Of a stretch of 23,280 bases of DNA, positions 1 to 8,446 are shown in pieces. A model generated the notes under the pieces. The model was not told where the DNA came from. It saw only the letters and a list, made by a program, of their open reading frames with translations, and did no database searches. Within the stretch, counting starts at the first letter, position 1; every line of letters starts with the position of its first letter. The stretch is from NCBI GenBank assembly GCA_046728975.1, contig JBKPFU010000109.1, positions 1-23,280 of the forward strand, given 5' to 3'. Position numbers and translations under genes: made by a program. This stretch comes from JBKPFU01 sp046728975. Its GTDB lineage: Bacteria; Actinomycetota; Thermoleophilia; Gaiellales; Gaiellaceae.

Positions 1-828
1 GTTGTTCGACTGGGCGGTCCAGGCGAAGACCTCGTTCGTCATCCCGCGCTTGTAGATGTCGCGCATCACCTTCAGCGCCTCGATCGTGTGCTTCGTGTTG
101 ATGTTGGGATGGGCGTGCGCGTTCTGGATGAACGCCCCGTAGCACTGCAAGAGCGCGATCAGCAGCATGTTGGAGTCGAGCTCGTTCGACATCCCGAGCC
201 CGACCGGGTGCCCGAGGGCCTTCAGCTTCGGGGCTGCCTTGCGGACGTCGTCCCAGGTCGAGGGCTTGAACCCGACTTGGCGCCAGAGGTCCTTTCTGAA
301 ATGGATCGGGTCGGGAACGTAGTTCTCCGGGAACCCGTGCCACTTCTTCGTCCGCGGGTTGTAGCAGCTCTTGAACCCGACCTCGCTGACCTTGCCGCGT
401 TTGCGGCTGACCTCCTGAACGATCTCCTTATGGTTGATCACCTGGTCCTCGAGGCCCGCCTGTGGCGACAGGTGGCCGAAGAGGTCGTGGCCGCTCTTCG
501 CGGCGACCTCGGCCTGGGCGCGGGCCGGAAGCTGCGCGAGGTTGATGTGATCGACGACCACATCGGTGTCATGCCGCTGTCCCCACCGCTTCGTGTACAC
601 GTTGTCGAACCACTTGTCGTAGGCCGGGACGAAGTGGCTCCACTGGATGATCCGCAGCGTGTACTTCAGATCCTTGTGCTTGTACTTGAGAGGGCCTGCC
701 GCGGCGGTCTTCGGCAAAGCGCCGCCGTAGACGATCAGGAACCCACCGAGGCCGCGGCGGATGATCTCGCGGCGGGTGACACTCCCCGAGAGGCCGAGCT
801 CTCGGAGTTCGTCGTCTGAGTCTGCCAC
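1..828 (-). CDS. Sugar ABC transporter substrate-binding protein with Tat-type signal (partial, C-terminus beyond window)
   Basis: The frame is open for 276 codons and runs off the window at base 1, so the C-terminus is missing. The chosen start is GTG at 828, preceded by AAAGGAGG six bases upstream. The N-terminus carries two arginine pairs before a short hydrophobic stretch (TRREIIRRGLGGFLIVYGG), which resembles a twin-arginine signal. The mature part has features of family 1 extracellular solute-binding proteins: an early YTLRIIQWSHF strand, a central NYVPDPIHFRKDLW segment, then STWDDVRKAAPKLKALG. It follows the MalF- and MalG-type permease genes in the same direction, 32 bp after the MalG-type stop, so it is probably the binding protein of that importer. 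There is no lipobox cysteine. The substrate cannot be read from the sequence. Confidence 0.85.
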   Translation of the reverse strand, partial: MADSDDELRELGLSGSVTRREIIRRGLGGFLIVYGGALPKTAAAGPLKYKHKDLKYTLRIIQWSHFVPAYDKWFDNVYTKRWGQRHDTDVVVDHINLAQLPARAQAEVAAKSGHDLFGHLSPQAGLEDQVINHKEIVQEVSRKRGKVSEVGFKSCYNPRTKKWHGFPENYVPDPIHFRKDLWRQVGFKPSTWDDVRKAAPKLKALGHPVGLGMSNELDSNMLLIALLQCYGAFIQNAHAHPNINTKHTIEALKVMRDIYKRGMTNEVFAWTAQSNN

Positions 829-860
829 CTCCTGCCTCCTTTCGTTTCCCCAACGGGGAT

Positions 861-1766
861 TTACCGGAACGCTCCTCCTCTGAAACCGGCGATGAAGCGG
901 TTCAAGAAGCTGTTGTAGAGAATCGCGAGCGGGATGGCGGGGATCAGCGTCGCCGCCATGAGCGACTGCCAGAAGAAGACGTCGCCGCGAATCAGGTCGT
1001 TCGGGACGCCCGCGGAGAGCGTCCGATGCGTCGATGACGAGATGAACGTGATCGCGTAGACGAACTCGTTCACGCACAGCGAGAACGAGAAGATCACCAC
1101 GGTGAGGATGCCGGGGATCGAGATCGGGAAGATGACACGCCAGAGCGCCTTCAGACGCGAGCAGCCGTCGACGAGCGCGGCATCCTCGAGCTCCGTGGGG
1201 ATGCTCTTGAAGAACCCCATCAGGAGCCACGTCGCGAATGGGACCGTGAAGGACGGGTAGACCAGAACCAGCGACCAGAGCTTGTCCTGGAGGCCCAGCT
1301 CGGAAATCACCCGCGAGAGCGGAAGGAAGAGCAGCGTCGGCGGGACGAGGTAGGTCAGGAAGATCCCGACACCGACGCTCTGGCCCCAACGGCCGGACAA
1401 CCGGGCGAGCGAGTAGCCCGCGGGAAGCGCCAGCAGGAGCGTGATCACGACCACGAGGCCTCCGACGATCGCGGTGTTCTCGAGCCACTTCACGTAGTTC
1501 GTGTTGTGGAAGATGAAGCTGACGTGCGAGGTGGTGGCGTTCTCGAAGCCCGCCGGCAGCCACCCGTCGCCGTTGAACGAGAGCTTCTCGCCCGCCCCCG
1601 GATCGGCGTGGTGATACGTGAACGGGACGTTGTCGACGTTGTAGAGATCACCGTTCGTCTTGAACATCGTCACGAGCATCCAGTAGAACGGGAACGCGAG
1701 CACGATCGCGAACGGCCCGACGATCAGGTACGAGAAGCCGAGCTCGCGGATGCGGCGGAAATCCAT
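861..1766 (-). CDS. Carbohydrate ABC transporter permease, MalG/UgpE type
   Basis: This 301-residue membrane protein of the binding-protein-dependent permease family forms one half of a sugar channel in the cytoplasmic membrane. A first membrane segment near residues 12-32 is followed by an extracytoplasmic loop of about 65 residues, then five more hydrophobic segments. The cytoplasmic EAA loop that docks to the ATPase is clear (ELEDAALVDGCSRLKALW). Start is ATG at 1766; the GAGGGGG ribosome-binding sequence six bases upstream lies inside the right arm (on this strand) of the palindrome between this gene and the upstream MalF-type gene. The family is certain; the transported sugar is unknown. 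Confidence 0.93.
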   Translation of the reverse strand: MDFRRIRELGFSYLIVGPFAIVLAFPFYWMLVTMFKTNGDLYNVDNVPFTYHHADPGAGEKLSFNGDGWLPAGFENATTSHVSFIFHNTNYVKWLENTAIVGGLVVVITLLLALPAGYSLARLSGRWGQSVGVGIFLTYLVPPTLLFLPLSRVISELGLQDKLWSLVLVYPSFTVPFATWLLMGFFKSIPTELEDAALVDGCSRLKALWRVIFPISIPGILTVVIFSFSLCVNEFVYAITFISSSTHRTLSAGVPNDLIRGDVFFWQSLMAATLIPAIPLAILYNSFLNRFIAGFRGGAFR

Positions 1767-1767
1767 C

Positions 1768-1934
1768 AGTGCCCCCTCGGGTGATGCGCCCCCGCCTCCG
1801 GCGAGCGAAAAGCGAGCCAGGCAAGGACGCAGGGAGCCCGCGTACTAGACCCAGTACGTGGGCGACTGAGGACGTAGCCTGGCGATGCTTTGCAGCCGGC
1901 GGAGGCGATGGTGTGTATCGCTCGAGGGGGCACT
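1768..1934. repeat. 167-bp nested imperfect palindrome between two permease genes
   Basis: Four inverted repeats share one centre near base 1850. Outer arms AGTGCCCCCTCG (1768-1779) and CGAGGGGGCACT (1923-1934) are perfect. Next are CGCCTCCG (1793-1800) with CGGAGGCG (1900-1907), then GCCAGGC (1816-1822) with GCCTGGC (1877-1883). The core is GCCCGCGTACT (1836-1846) with AGTACGTGGGC (1853-1863), one mismatch, around a 6-nt loop. The element fills the whole gap between the MalF-type stop and the MalG-type start. It contains no gene. It could be a REP/MITE-like mobile palindrome or a functional mRNA structure; its copy number cannot be judged from this window. Confidence 0.85.
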
Positions 1935-2967
1935 ACGTAACCTCCACCTTGCGGGCGAAGCGGAGCATCAGCACCGTGACGATGACGAGGACGGGGAGGA
2001 GGTAGAGCGAGATCGCGGCGCCCTCGCCGAGGTTGCTCGAAACGATCCCCGTCTGGTAAGCCCAGGTGGTCAGCATGTGCGTGCTGTTGAAGGGCCCGCC
2101 GCTCGTGAGGATGTAGACCACCGTCATGTCCGTAGCGGTGAAGACGATCCCGAAGAGCAGCGCGACGGTCGCGATCGGGAGTTGGAGCGGCAGCGTGACG
2201 TGCCAGAACTTTCGAAAGCCCGTAGCCCCGTCCACACGTGCCGCGTCGTCGAGCTCCGGCGGCATGGAGGCGAGGCCGGCGAGGAAGATCACCGTCGCGA
2301 ACGGAAGGATCCGCCACGCGTGCACCGCGATGATCGCGACCATGCCGAGCGTCGGCTGGCCTAGCCACTGGGGCGGGTTGAGCGGGTCGATCTTCCCGAC
2401 GTGCACCCACGGCAGCGCATCGATCCCGCCCAGCACGGAGTTGACCGGCTTGTAGAGGTAGAAGTGACCGCTCCCGGGCAGGAGGTCGTGGACGAGCGTC
2501 CAGTTCACGATGCTGAACTGCGAGTCGAAGATCCAGAGGAAGCCGATCGTCGACAGGGCGACGGGCGCGGCCCACGGCAGCAGGATGAGGAACCGCAGGA
2601 TCCAGCGGCCGCGGAACGGCCGCACGAGGGCGTGCGCGAGCAACCCCGCCCCGACGAGCACGATCAGCTGCGAGACGAGCGTGAAGATGATCGTGTTCCG
2701 GAGGGCGCGGCGGAAGTTCGCGTTGTGCCAGGCGTCCGTGAAGTTGGCGAAGCCGACGAGGTGGCCCGTCAGCGAGCCTGCGGTGGCGTCCGTCAGGCTG
2801 AGGTAGACCGCCAGCACGAGCGGTGCGCCGACGAGCAAGGCGATGAAGATGACCGCCGGGCTGATCAGCGTGGGCGCGAGGAAGCGGCGATCCTCGAGAA
2901 GATCGCGCCAGCGCCGCGGCCGCGGCCTGGCCTCCGCTACGGCTGCCAAGGCGCGGCGATGGTACAC
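1933..2967 (-). CDS. Carbohydrate ABC transporter permease, MalF/UgpA type
   Basis: 344 residues, upstream partner of the MalG-type gene. Hydrophobic segments begin near residue 32 (LISPAVIFIALLVGAPLVLA), followed by the typical FANFTDAW and NTIIFTLVSQ segments of this family. The EAA docking loop is present (ELDDAARVDGATGFRKFW). An extracytoplasmic insertion around residues 165-205 is longer than in the family's short members. Start GTG at 2967 is the most upstream start that keeps the family-like N-terminus; no good ribosome-binding sequence precedes it, and a TTG seven codons in is an alternative. It is transcribed away from the DppC-type gene at 3110. Confidence 0.92.
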   Translation of the reverse strand: MYHRRALAAVAEARPRPRRWRDLLEDRRFLAPTLISPAVIFIALLVGAPLVLAVYLSLTDATAGSLTGHLVGFANFTDAWHNANFRRALRNTIIFTLVSQLIVLVGAGLLAHALVRPFRGRWILRFLILLPWAAPVALSTIGFLWIFDSQFSIVNWTLVHDLLPGSGHFYLYKPVNSVLGGIDALPWVHVGKIDPLNPPQWLGQPTLGMVAIIAVHAWRILPFATVIFLAGLASMPPELDDAARVDGATGFRKFWHVTLPLQLPIATVALLFGIVFTATDMTVVYILTSGGPFNSTHMLTTWAYQTGIVSSNLGEGAAISLYLLPVLVIVTVLMLRFARKVEVT

Positions 2968-2987
2968 GAAGTGCCGGTTTCGGCATC

Positions 2988-3015
2988 GCGATTGCCCGCG
3001 GGCCGCGGCGATTGC
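2988..3015. promoter_or_regulatory. Direct repeat GCGATTGC, 20 bp apart, in divergent intergenic region
   Basis: GCGATTGC occurs at 2988-2995 and again at 3008-3015, 20 bp start to start (about two helical turns), with the GC-rich segment CCGCGGGCCGCG between. It lies 20-50 bp upstream of the MalF-type start in the 142-bp gap (2968-3109) between divergent genes. It could be an operator pair for a local regulator. No convincing -35/-10 pair was found in this gap. Confidence 0.3.
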
Positions 3016-3109
3016 AATCTCCCATGCCGCGATTAGGGATCCGCGTTAGCGCATCCGCTGCGCCGCGGCGAAATTGGGAAGCACCCGACCACAGCATCGG
3101 TTCGGCCAC

Positions 3110-4198
3110 ATGGCGAAGCAGGAGCAAAGACCCGCCGTCATCGGCGCCGGCGCGGGGCTCGCCGGGACGGTCGCCGCCGAGTCGGGCGTCGAGCTCGGCG
3201 AGCTCGAGCCCGTCCGCGCGCGAGGGTACTGGGAGCAGGTCTGGGGTCGGTTCCGCCACGACAGGCTCGCGATCGTCGGCGGCTGCTTCATCGTCTTTCT
3301 GTTCGTCGTCGCCTTCGGCGGCTCGCCGATCGCCAAGGATCAGCTCGGGCACGGCCCCAACGATCAGTTCACCGACCTGACGGGCGGCGCGTTCAACGTG
3401 GACGGTCAGCCGGCGGGTCCCTGGGCGCACGTGAATGCCGGTGTCGGCGGTTACTGCGTCAGCGGCGAGGCGTGCACGAAGACGCTGTTCGTCCTCGGCT
3501 CCGATTCGTCGCTCGGCCGGGACGAGTTCCTTCGCCTTCTCTACGGTGCGCAGGTCTCGCTCGAGGTCGCGATCGGCGCCACGCTCTTGAGCGTGTTCAT
3601 CGGCGTGATGATGGGCGCGATGGCGGGCTTCTACGGGGGGTGGATCGACACGGCGATCTCGCGGCTGACCGAGATCGTGATGGCGTTTCCGGTGCTGCTC
3701 TTCATCGTTGCCCTCGCCAGCACCGTCGGCGACCGGCTCAACAACGTCACGCTGTTCGGCACCTTCGAGCCAGGGGTCTTGACGCTGATCGTCGTGATCG
3801 GGGTCTTTGGCTGGTTCTACCCGGCGCGGATCATCCGCGGGCAGGTGCTTTCGCTGCGCGAGAAGGAGTTCGTCGAGGCGGCGCGGATGGTCGGCGCGAG
3901 CGACTGGCGCATCGTCCGCTCCCACATGCTCCCGCACCTCGTCGCACCGATCATCGTCTACTCGACCCTGATCGTCGCGACCAACATCCTGCTCGAGGCC
4001 GGCCTTTCCTTCCTCGGAATCGGGATCCCGCTGCCGACGGCGAGCTGGGGCAACATGCTCCAGACCGCCGCGCAGTTCTACCGCGAGCAGCCGTGGCTGA
4101 TGGTGTGGCCCGGGTTGGCGGTTCTGCTCACCACGCTCGCCTTCAACCTGCTCGGCGACGGCCTGCGCGACGCGTTCGACCCCCGCTCCAGCCACTAG
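3110..4198 (+). CDS. Peptide/nickel-type ABC transporter permease, DppC/OppC family (orphan)
   Basis: 362 residues from ATG at 3110 (a TTG at 3074 is in frame but would add an atypical extension). N-terminal segment RAYWEQ-like (RGYWEQVWGRFRHDRLA) leads into a first membrane helix, as in DppC/OppC. A large extracytoplasmic segment of about 75 residues (GSPIAKDQLG to LGSDSSLGRDEF) precedes five further helices. The EAA loop is EFVEAARMVGASDWRIVRSH and the conserved C-terminal LEAGLSFLGIGIP and NLLGDGLRDAFDPR are present. Normally this family works with a DppB/OppB partner, a binding protein and two ATPases; none is adjacent. The next gene, 51 bp downstream, is a sugar-type ATPase. Confidence 0.92.
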   Translation: MAKQEQRPAVIGAGAGLAGTVAAESGVELGELEPVRARGYWEQVWGRFRHDRLAIVGGCFIVFLFVVAFGGSPIAKDQLGHGPNDQFTDLTGGAFNVDGQPAGPWAHVNAGVGGYCVSGEACTKTLFVLGSDSSLGRDEFLRLLYGAQVSLEVAIGATLLSVFIGVMMGAMAGFYGGWIDTAISRLTEIVMAFPVLLFIVALASTVGDRLNNVTLFGTFEPGVLTLIVVIGVFGWFYPARIIRGQVLSLREKEFVEAARMVGASDWRIVRSHMLPHLVAPIIVYSTLIVATNILLEAGLSFLGIGIPLPTASWGNMLQTAAQFYREQPWLMVWPGLAVLLTTLAFNLLGDGLRDAFDPRSSH

Positions 4199-4249
4199 GT
4201 CTTTCGCAGTACAGTTCGGCGCCGTAGGCGGCGAGGCGGTGATCCCGAC

Positions 4250-5467
4250 GTGGCCGAGATCAAGCTCGAACAACTGACGAAGGTCTATCCGGACGGGACG
4301 AAGGCGGTCGACACGCTCGACCTCGAGATCGCGGACGGAGAGTTCGTCGTCCTGGTCGGTCCCTCAGGGTGCGGCAAGACGACTGCGCTGAGGATGGTGG
4401 CGGGGCTCGAGGACGTGACCGAAGGCACGGTCCGGATCGGCGACCGGGTCGTAAACCGCCTCCCGCCGAAGGACCGCGACATCGCGATGATCTTCCAGAA
4501 CTACGCGCTCTACCCGCACAAATCGGCGTACGAGAACATGGCCTTCGCGCTCAGGATGCGGAAGGTCGCGAAGCCGACAATCCGGGAGCGCGTGGAGCGT
4601 GCAGCGCGGGCGCTGGGGCTTGCCGAGGTGCTCAAGAAACGTCCACGAACGCTCTCGGGCGGCCAGCGTCAGCGCGTCGCAATGGGTCGCGCGATCGTCC
4701 GCGAGCCACAGGCGTTCCTGATGGACGAGCCGCTCTCCAACCTCGACGCCAAGCTGCGCGTCGACATGCGCGCCGAGATTGCACGCCTGCAGCGCGACCT
4801 CGGCGTGACGACGATCTACGTCACGCACGATCAAACGGAGGCGATGACGCTCGGCGACCGCGTTGCGGTGATGCGCGAGGGGGTGCTCCAGCAGGTCGAC
4901 GTTCCGCAGCGGCTCTACGAGACGCCCGTCAACCTGTTCGTCGCCGAGTTCATCGGCTCGCCGGCGATGAATCTCGTCGGCGCCGACCTTCGGCGCTCGA
5001 ACGGCCGGCTCGTCGCCGAGTTCGGCGAGAACCGGCTACTGATCGACGATGCGGCGCAGCCGGCGCTGGCTCCGTTCGAAGGCAAGCGGGTGATCCTCGG
5101 CGTTCGGCCCGAGGACATCGAGGACGCCGCCCTCGAAGGATCTGCGCCCGACCACCGGCGGCTTTCGGCCGTGGTCGACATCCGCGAGGACATGGGCTCG
5201 GAGGTCTACATCCACTTCGGCGTCGGCGGGCCGCCGGTGCGCGGCGAGGACATCAAGGCAGCCGTCGGCGCAGAGGCGATCGAGGCGACGGCGGAGCAGG
5301 CCAAGAAGAAGGGCAGCCTTTTCGTCGCCAGGCTCGCACGCGGTACGCGTGCGCGGGAGGGGGAGCCGATCGAGCTCGTCGTGAATACCGAGCAGTTGCG
5401 CTTCTTCGATACCGAGACCGGGCGCGGTATCTACGGCGGCGCCCCGACTAGCGAATCCGGAGCGTGA
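4250..5467 (+). CDS. Sugar ABC transporter ATP-binding protein, MalK/UgpC/MsiK family
   Basis: 405 residues from GTG at 4250. Walker A GPSGCGKT at residues 37-44, Q-loop NYALYPHK, signature LSGGQRQRVAMGRA from residue 135, Walker B LMDEPLSNLD with Asp159-Glu160, and the switch histidine in YVTHDQTEAM. Residues about 240-395 form the MOP/TOBE regulatory region typical of sugar-importer ATPases (NLFVAEFIGSPAMN, GVRPEDIED). It energises carbohydrate import from the cytoplasmic side. The likely partner is the divergent MalF/MalG pair rather than the DppC-type permease just upstream, whose family uses other ATPases. Its last 20 bp overlap tail to tail with the Fn3-repeat gene. Confidence 0.95.
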   Translation: MAEIKLEQLTKVYPDGTKAVDTLDLEIADGEFVVLVGPSGCGKTTALRMVAGLEDVTEGTVRIGDRVVNRLPPKDRDIAMIFQNYALYPHKSAYENMAFALRMRKVAKPTIRERVERAARALGLAEVLKKRPRTLSGGQRQRVAMGRAIVREPQAFLMDEPLSNLDAKLRVDMRAEIARLQRDLGVTTIYVTHDQTEAMTLGDRVAVMREGVLQQVDVPQRLYETPVNLFVAEFIGSPAMNLVGADLRRSNGRLVAEFGENRLLIDDAAQPALAPFEGKRVILGVRPEDIEDAALEGSAPDHRRLSAVVDIREDMGSEVYIHFGVGGPPVRGEDIKAAVGAEAIEATAEQAKKKGSLFVARLARGTRAREGEPIELVVNTEQLRFFDTETGRGIYGGAPTSESGA

Positions 5468-8318
5468 CGCCGACGGGCTGAAAGCCGCCCTTCGTCGCGA
5501 CGAACGTGAGCCTGCCGCGGCGCCGCGGGCGCAGCTTCAAGGACACCGACCCTCGGCGGCCCGTGTAGACGGTCCTGGTGCGAACGCCGGCGCCGGTAAT
5601 CCGCACGCGGGCGCGGTAGAGGCCCTTGCCGTCCATGGTCATCACACGGACGAAGGTCAGCGTCGTGCGGCCGCGGCGGGGCTTCGGGAGGATGCTGAGC
5701 TTCATGTGCGGGAGCAGGCTGATCGTCTGCGGGCCGGTCCAGTCGCCCTGGTTTCCGCCGGCGTCGACGGCCGCGACGCGCCAGTAGAGCGAGCCGCCCT
5801 TGAGGTAGCCGATGTCGCTCAGAAGCGGCGCGTATGTCGTGTTATCGGTCGTCACGTCCTCGACGGTGTAGGCGAAGTCGGCTCGCGAGGCGATCTGCAA
5901 GTGGTAGTTCTTGACGCCGAGCCGCGGCTGCCACGACAGCAGCACGTGGTCGGGGCCGCCGTCGGAGTGCGGCCCGGCCGGCTCCGGAATCGTGCGGGAG
6001 AACGTGCGGAGCGCGGAGTACGGGCCCGGCGTCGAGCCGTAGCCCTGCTTCGGGAGGTTCGCGCGGACGCGCCAGGAGAAGAGCCCGGTGCCGAGCATCT
6101 TGATCGGCGTCAGCACCGGCATGCGCAGGTCGGTGATGTCGGTGTGGGTGCCGTCGGGCAGGTCGACGGCAACGTCGTACGAGACGGCGCCGTCGACGGG
6201 CGACCACGTCCAGGAGGGGAGGAACTCGCCGGACGTCGGGTTGTTCGCGCTCGGAACCGGCGTCGCCAGCTTCTTCTGGAACGTGCCGGTCGCCGACCAG
6301 GTCAGCCCGATCTGATTCTCGTCGTCGGCGCGGACACGCCAGTAGAGCACCGTGTCCGCCGGATAGGTGGAGTTGCTCGAGTACGAGGTGGCGTTCGTGA
6401 GGACGTCGTCGATCGGATTGCCGAAGGTCGGGTCCTGCGCAACCTGGAAGCGGTAGCGGCGCGCTCCCTCAACCGAGCTCCAGCGGAAGGTCGGCTGGTC
6501 GTAGAAGACCCAACCGCTCGTCGGCGACTGCAGCGAAGGCGGAAACGACTGCTTCTGGAAGTTTCGTGCGGCTGCAACCAGCGGGTTCCCGACCGCGCCC
6601 GTGCCGTCGAAATTGCTCGCCGGCAGGATGGCCCAGTAGTACAGGGTCGTCTCGTCCGGGTACGTGCGCGGCGACAGGCTTCCCCTCGCGGCATAGGCGG
6701 GCACCTGGGTGAAGCCGTAGTCGACGAGGTTGGAGAAGTTCGGATCCTTCGCGACGAGCACCCAATAGCTCTGCTTCCCCGCGAGGGGCTTCCACGTGAA
6801 GTACGGCACGCGCGTCGTCAGCGTCCCGTTCGCCGGGGAGACGTAGTCGTTCGCGCCGAGAAAGTTCGGCGTGCAGGACGGCGAGCAGGCCCCGCCGGCG
6901 GGGTAGCCGGTCCACTCGAACGCCCAGCCCTGTCCGTTGTCGAGATAGGTGTAGTCGCCGTAGACCTCGTCGAAGTTCGGGAGCCGGTCGCTGCGGGCGC
7001 GAACGCGGGCGCAGTACTGGCCGACCGCGAGCGAGGAGAAGTCGTTCGCGACCTGCATCGGATCGGAGTACGGCTTGACGAAGGTCATGTTGTAGCCGAG
7101 CGGCGTCCACGCATTCACGGCGGTGTTCACGCGCCAGTGGTGCGAAGGCGCTGCCCAGTCGCAGAACGAGCCGTTGAACGGCGTCACGTCGACCTCGTAG
7201 CTCGAAGCGCCGGGGACCCAGTTCCAGGTCAGCATCGGCACCTGGGTCTGGTAACCGGGGGTGCCGCCGTCGAGGTCCGTGCCGGGGTCGCTGAGGTTGT
7301 CGCGCATGTGCAGGTTCTGGATGCTCGTGCTGACGACCGGCGGCACCTTGTCGAACGTCTTCACGAACGACGGGCCGTAGTTCCAGACGCCGGTCGTTCC
7401 GTCCGGGTCGATCGCCCGGACGCGCCAGTAGTACGTGTTGTCCTTGAACAGCACCGTGGGCGAAAGCGAGGTCGCGATCGTCGTCGAGTCGCAGCAGACC
7501 TTGGAGCCCGCGGTGAAATCGCTGGAGGAGTTGACCTCCACCTCGTAGCGTGCCGCGCCCGGCACCGGGTTCCACGAGAACTTCGGGTCGAAGACCTCCG
7601 GCGCGGCGTTCAGGTCGACGACGGCCGGCTGCGTCGTCGACGGCCACGTCCAGTTGAACGAGGCAACGGGCGAAGGCGCACCGACGTTCCCCTCTGCGTC
7701 GACGGGCGCGACGTTCCAGTAGTACGTGCCCGGCGCGAGGTTGGCGCCGCGCGTAAAGCTAGTGGCCTGGGTCTTGGGCCCACCCGATTCGTAGGGGTCT
7801 TTCACGACGAGCGAGGCGAGCGACGGGTCGCTGGCGACGCTCACGACATATTTCGCGGCGCCGAGCACCGGCGACCATGCGAGGCGGAGTGGGTTCGAGG
7901 GAAAGGTGAGCGTCCCGCCGCTTGCGGGGCTCTGAAGCACGGCCGAGGCGTTCCACGCCTTCCGGAACATGCGAGTCGCCGACCATCCGGAAACCGCTCC
8001 CTCGGCAGTGACCGAGCGGACGTGCCAGTAGTAGGTGCCGTTCGGAACCGTCTTCTTCAGCGTCGCGCGCGTGTTGCCGGTGAAGAAGCGCGAGTCGCCG
8101 GGCGCGAGGACCGGCGCGTTGAATCCCGGGTCGGAAGCGATCTGGAACTCGTACCGCTCCGCCCCAGGGACCTTGCCCCAGGCGAAGGCGGGGAGAAGGT
8201 CGACCACCGCCCCGCTGGCAGGCGCCGTCGGGGTGGGCGCGGAAAGAGCGTGTGCCGCCGGCGCGAGGACTGCTGCGAGCGCGGCTGCCGTGGCGAAAAC
8301 TTTGAGTCGTGCGGCCAT
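5448..8318 (-). CDS. Large secreted protein with about eight fibronectin III-like repeats
   Basis: 956 residues from ATG at 8318, chosen because it begins a clean Sec signal peptide (MAARLKVFATAAALAAVLA, cleavage after AHA); an upstream in-frame GTG at 8342 would disturb it. About eight repeats of 90-145 residues follow, each with a W-(K/S/N)-P-V-x-G-A-x-x-Y-x-(F/V)-x-(V/I) opening and a YYW-x-V-x-(A/S) closing motif, as in Fn3-like surface proteins. The fourth repeat is longest (about 145). Residues 869-956 form a different basic beta domain (VRITGAGVRTRTVYTGRRGS) like the Ig-like/carboxypeptidase-regulatory domains. Cysteines cluster in repeats 3-5 (CC, SFCDW, YCARV, CSPSC). No sortase motif or C-terminal anchor is seen. 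Adhesion or carbohydrate binding is possible but unproven. Confidence 0.9.
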   Translation of the reverse strand: MAARLKVFATAAALAAVLAPAAHALSAPTPTAPASGAVVDLLPAFAWGKVPGAERYEFQIASDPGFNAPVLAPGDSRFFTGNTRATLKKTVPNGTYYWHVRSVTAEGAVSGWSATRMFRKAWNASAVLQSPASGGTLTFPSNPLRLAWSPVLGAAKYVVSVASDPSLASLVVKDPYESGGPKTQATSFTRGANLAPGTYYWNVAPVDAEGNVGAPSPVASFNWTWPSTTQPAVVDLNAAPEVFDPKFSWNPVPGAARYEVEVNSSSDFTAGSKVCCDSTTIATSLSPTVLFKDNTYYWRVRAIDPDGTTGVWNYGPSFVKTFDKVPPVVSTSIQNLHMRDNLSDPGTDLDGGTPGYQTQVPMLTWNWVPGASSYEVDVTPFNGSFCDWAAPSHHWRVNTAVNAWTPLGYNMTFVKPYSDPMQVANDFSSLAVGQYCARVRARSDRLPNFDEVYGDYTYLDNGQGWAFEWTGYPAGGACSPSCTPNFLGANDYVSPANGTLTTRVPYFTWKPLAGKQSYWVLVAKDPNFSNLVDYGFTQVPAYAARGSLSPRTYPDETTLYYWAILPASNFDGTGAVGNPLVAAARNFQKQSFPPSLQSPTSGWVFYDQPTFRWSSVEGARRYRFQVAQDPTFGNPIDDVLTNATSYSSNSTYPADTVLYWRVRADDENQIGLTWSATGTFQKKLATPVPSANNPTSGEFLPSWTWSPVDGAVSYDVAVDLPDGTHTDITDLRMPVLTPIKMLGTGLFSWRVRANLPKQGYGSTPGPYSALRTFSRTIPEPAGPHSDGGPDHVLLSWQPRLGVKNYHLQIASRADFAYTVEDVTTDNTTYAPLLSDIGYLKGGSLYWRVAAVDAGGNQGDWTGPQTISLLPHMKLSILPKPRRGRTTLTFVRVMTMDGKGLYRARVRITGAGVRTRTVYTGRRGSVSLKLRPRRRGRLTFVATKGGFQPVGVTLRIR

Positions 8319-8433
8319 GTTGGTAGCGAGCCCGGGCCGCACCGAGCTCCGGTCTGCCGATCCTTTCCGTCGCGTGCTTGCGCGCTTGGCATCGGCGGGG
8401 TGGCAGCGGCCCCTGTCCCTCGTCCGAGGGAAA

Positions 8434-8439
8434 TAGCAT
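8434..8439 (+). promoter_or_regulatory. -10 box TAGCAT, seven bases before the GAF gene start
   Basis: TAGCAT ends at 8439 and the GTG start is at 8447, the TANNNT-N7-start spacing expected of leaderless actinobacterial transcripts. No clear -35 was found. It lies in the 128-bp gap between divergent genes. Confidence 0.4.
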
Positions 8440-8446
8440 TCGTAAC

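Noticed and set aside
1768..1934. CRISPR-like or rho-independent terminator reading of the palindrome
   Set aside because: There are no direct repeats with spacers and no T-tract; the concentric inverted repeats fit a REP/MITE-like or intercistronic structure better.
1766..4273. Minus-strand open frame of 835 codons
   Set aside because: It runs across a permease gene, its divergent gap and antisense to the DppC-type gene; its translation is low-complexity Arg/Asp/Glu/Pro, a GC-rich shadow.
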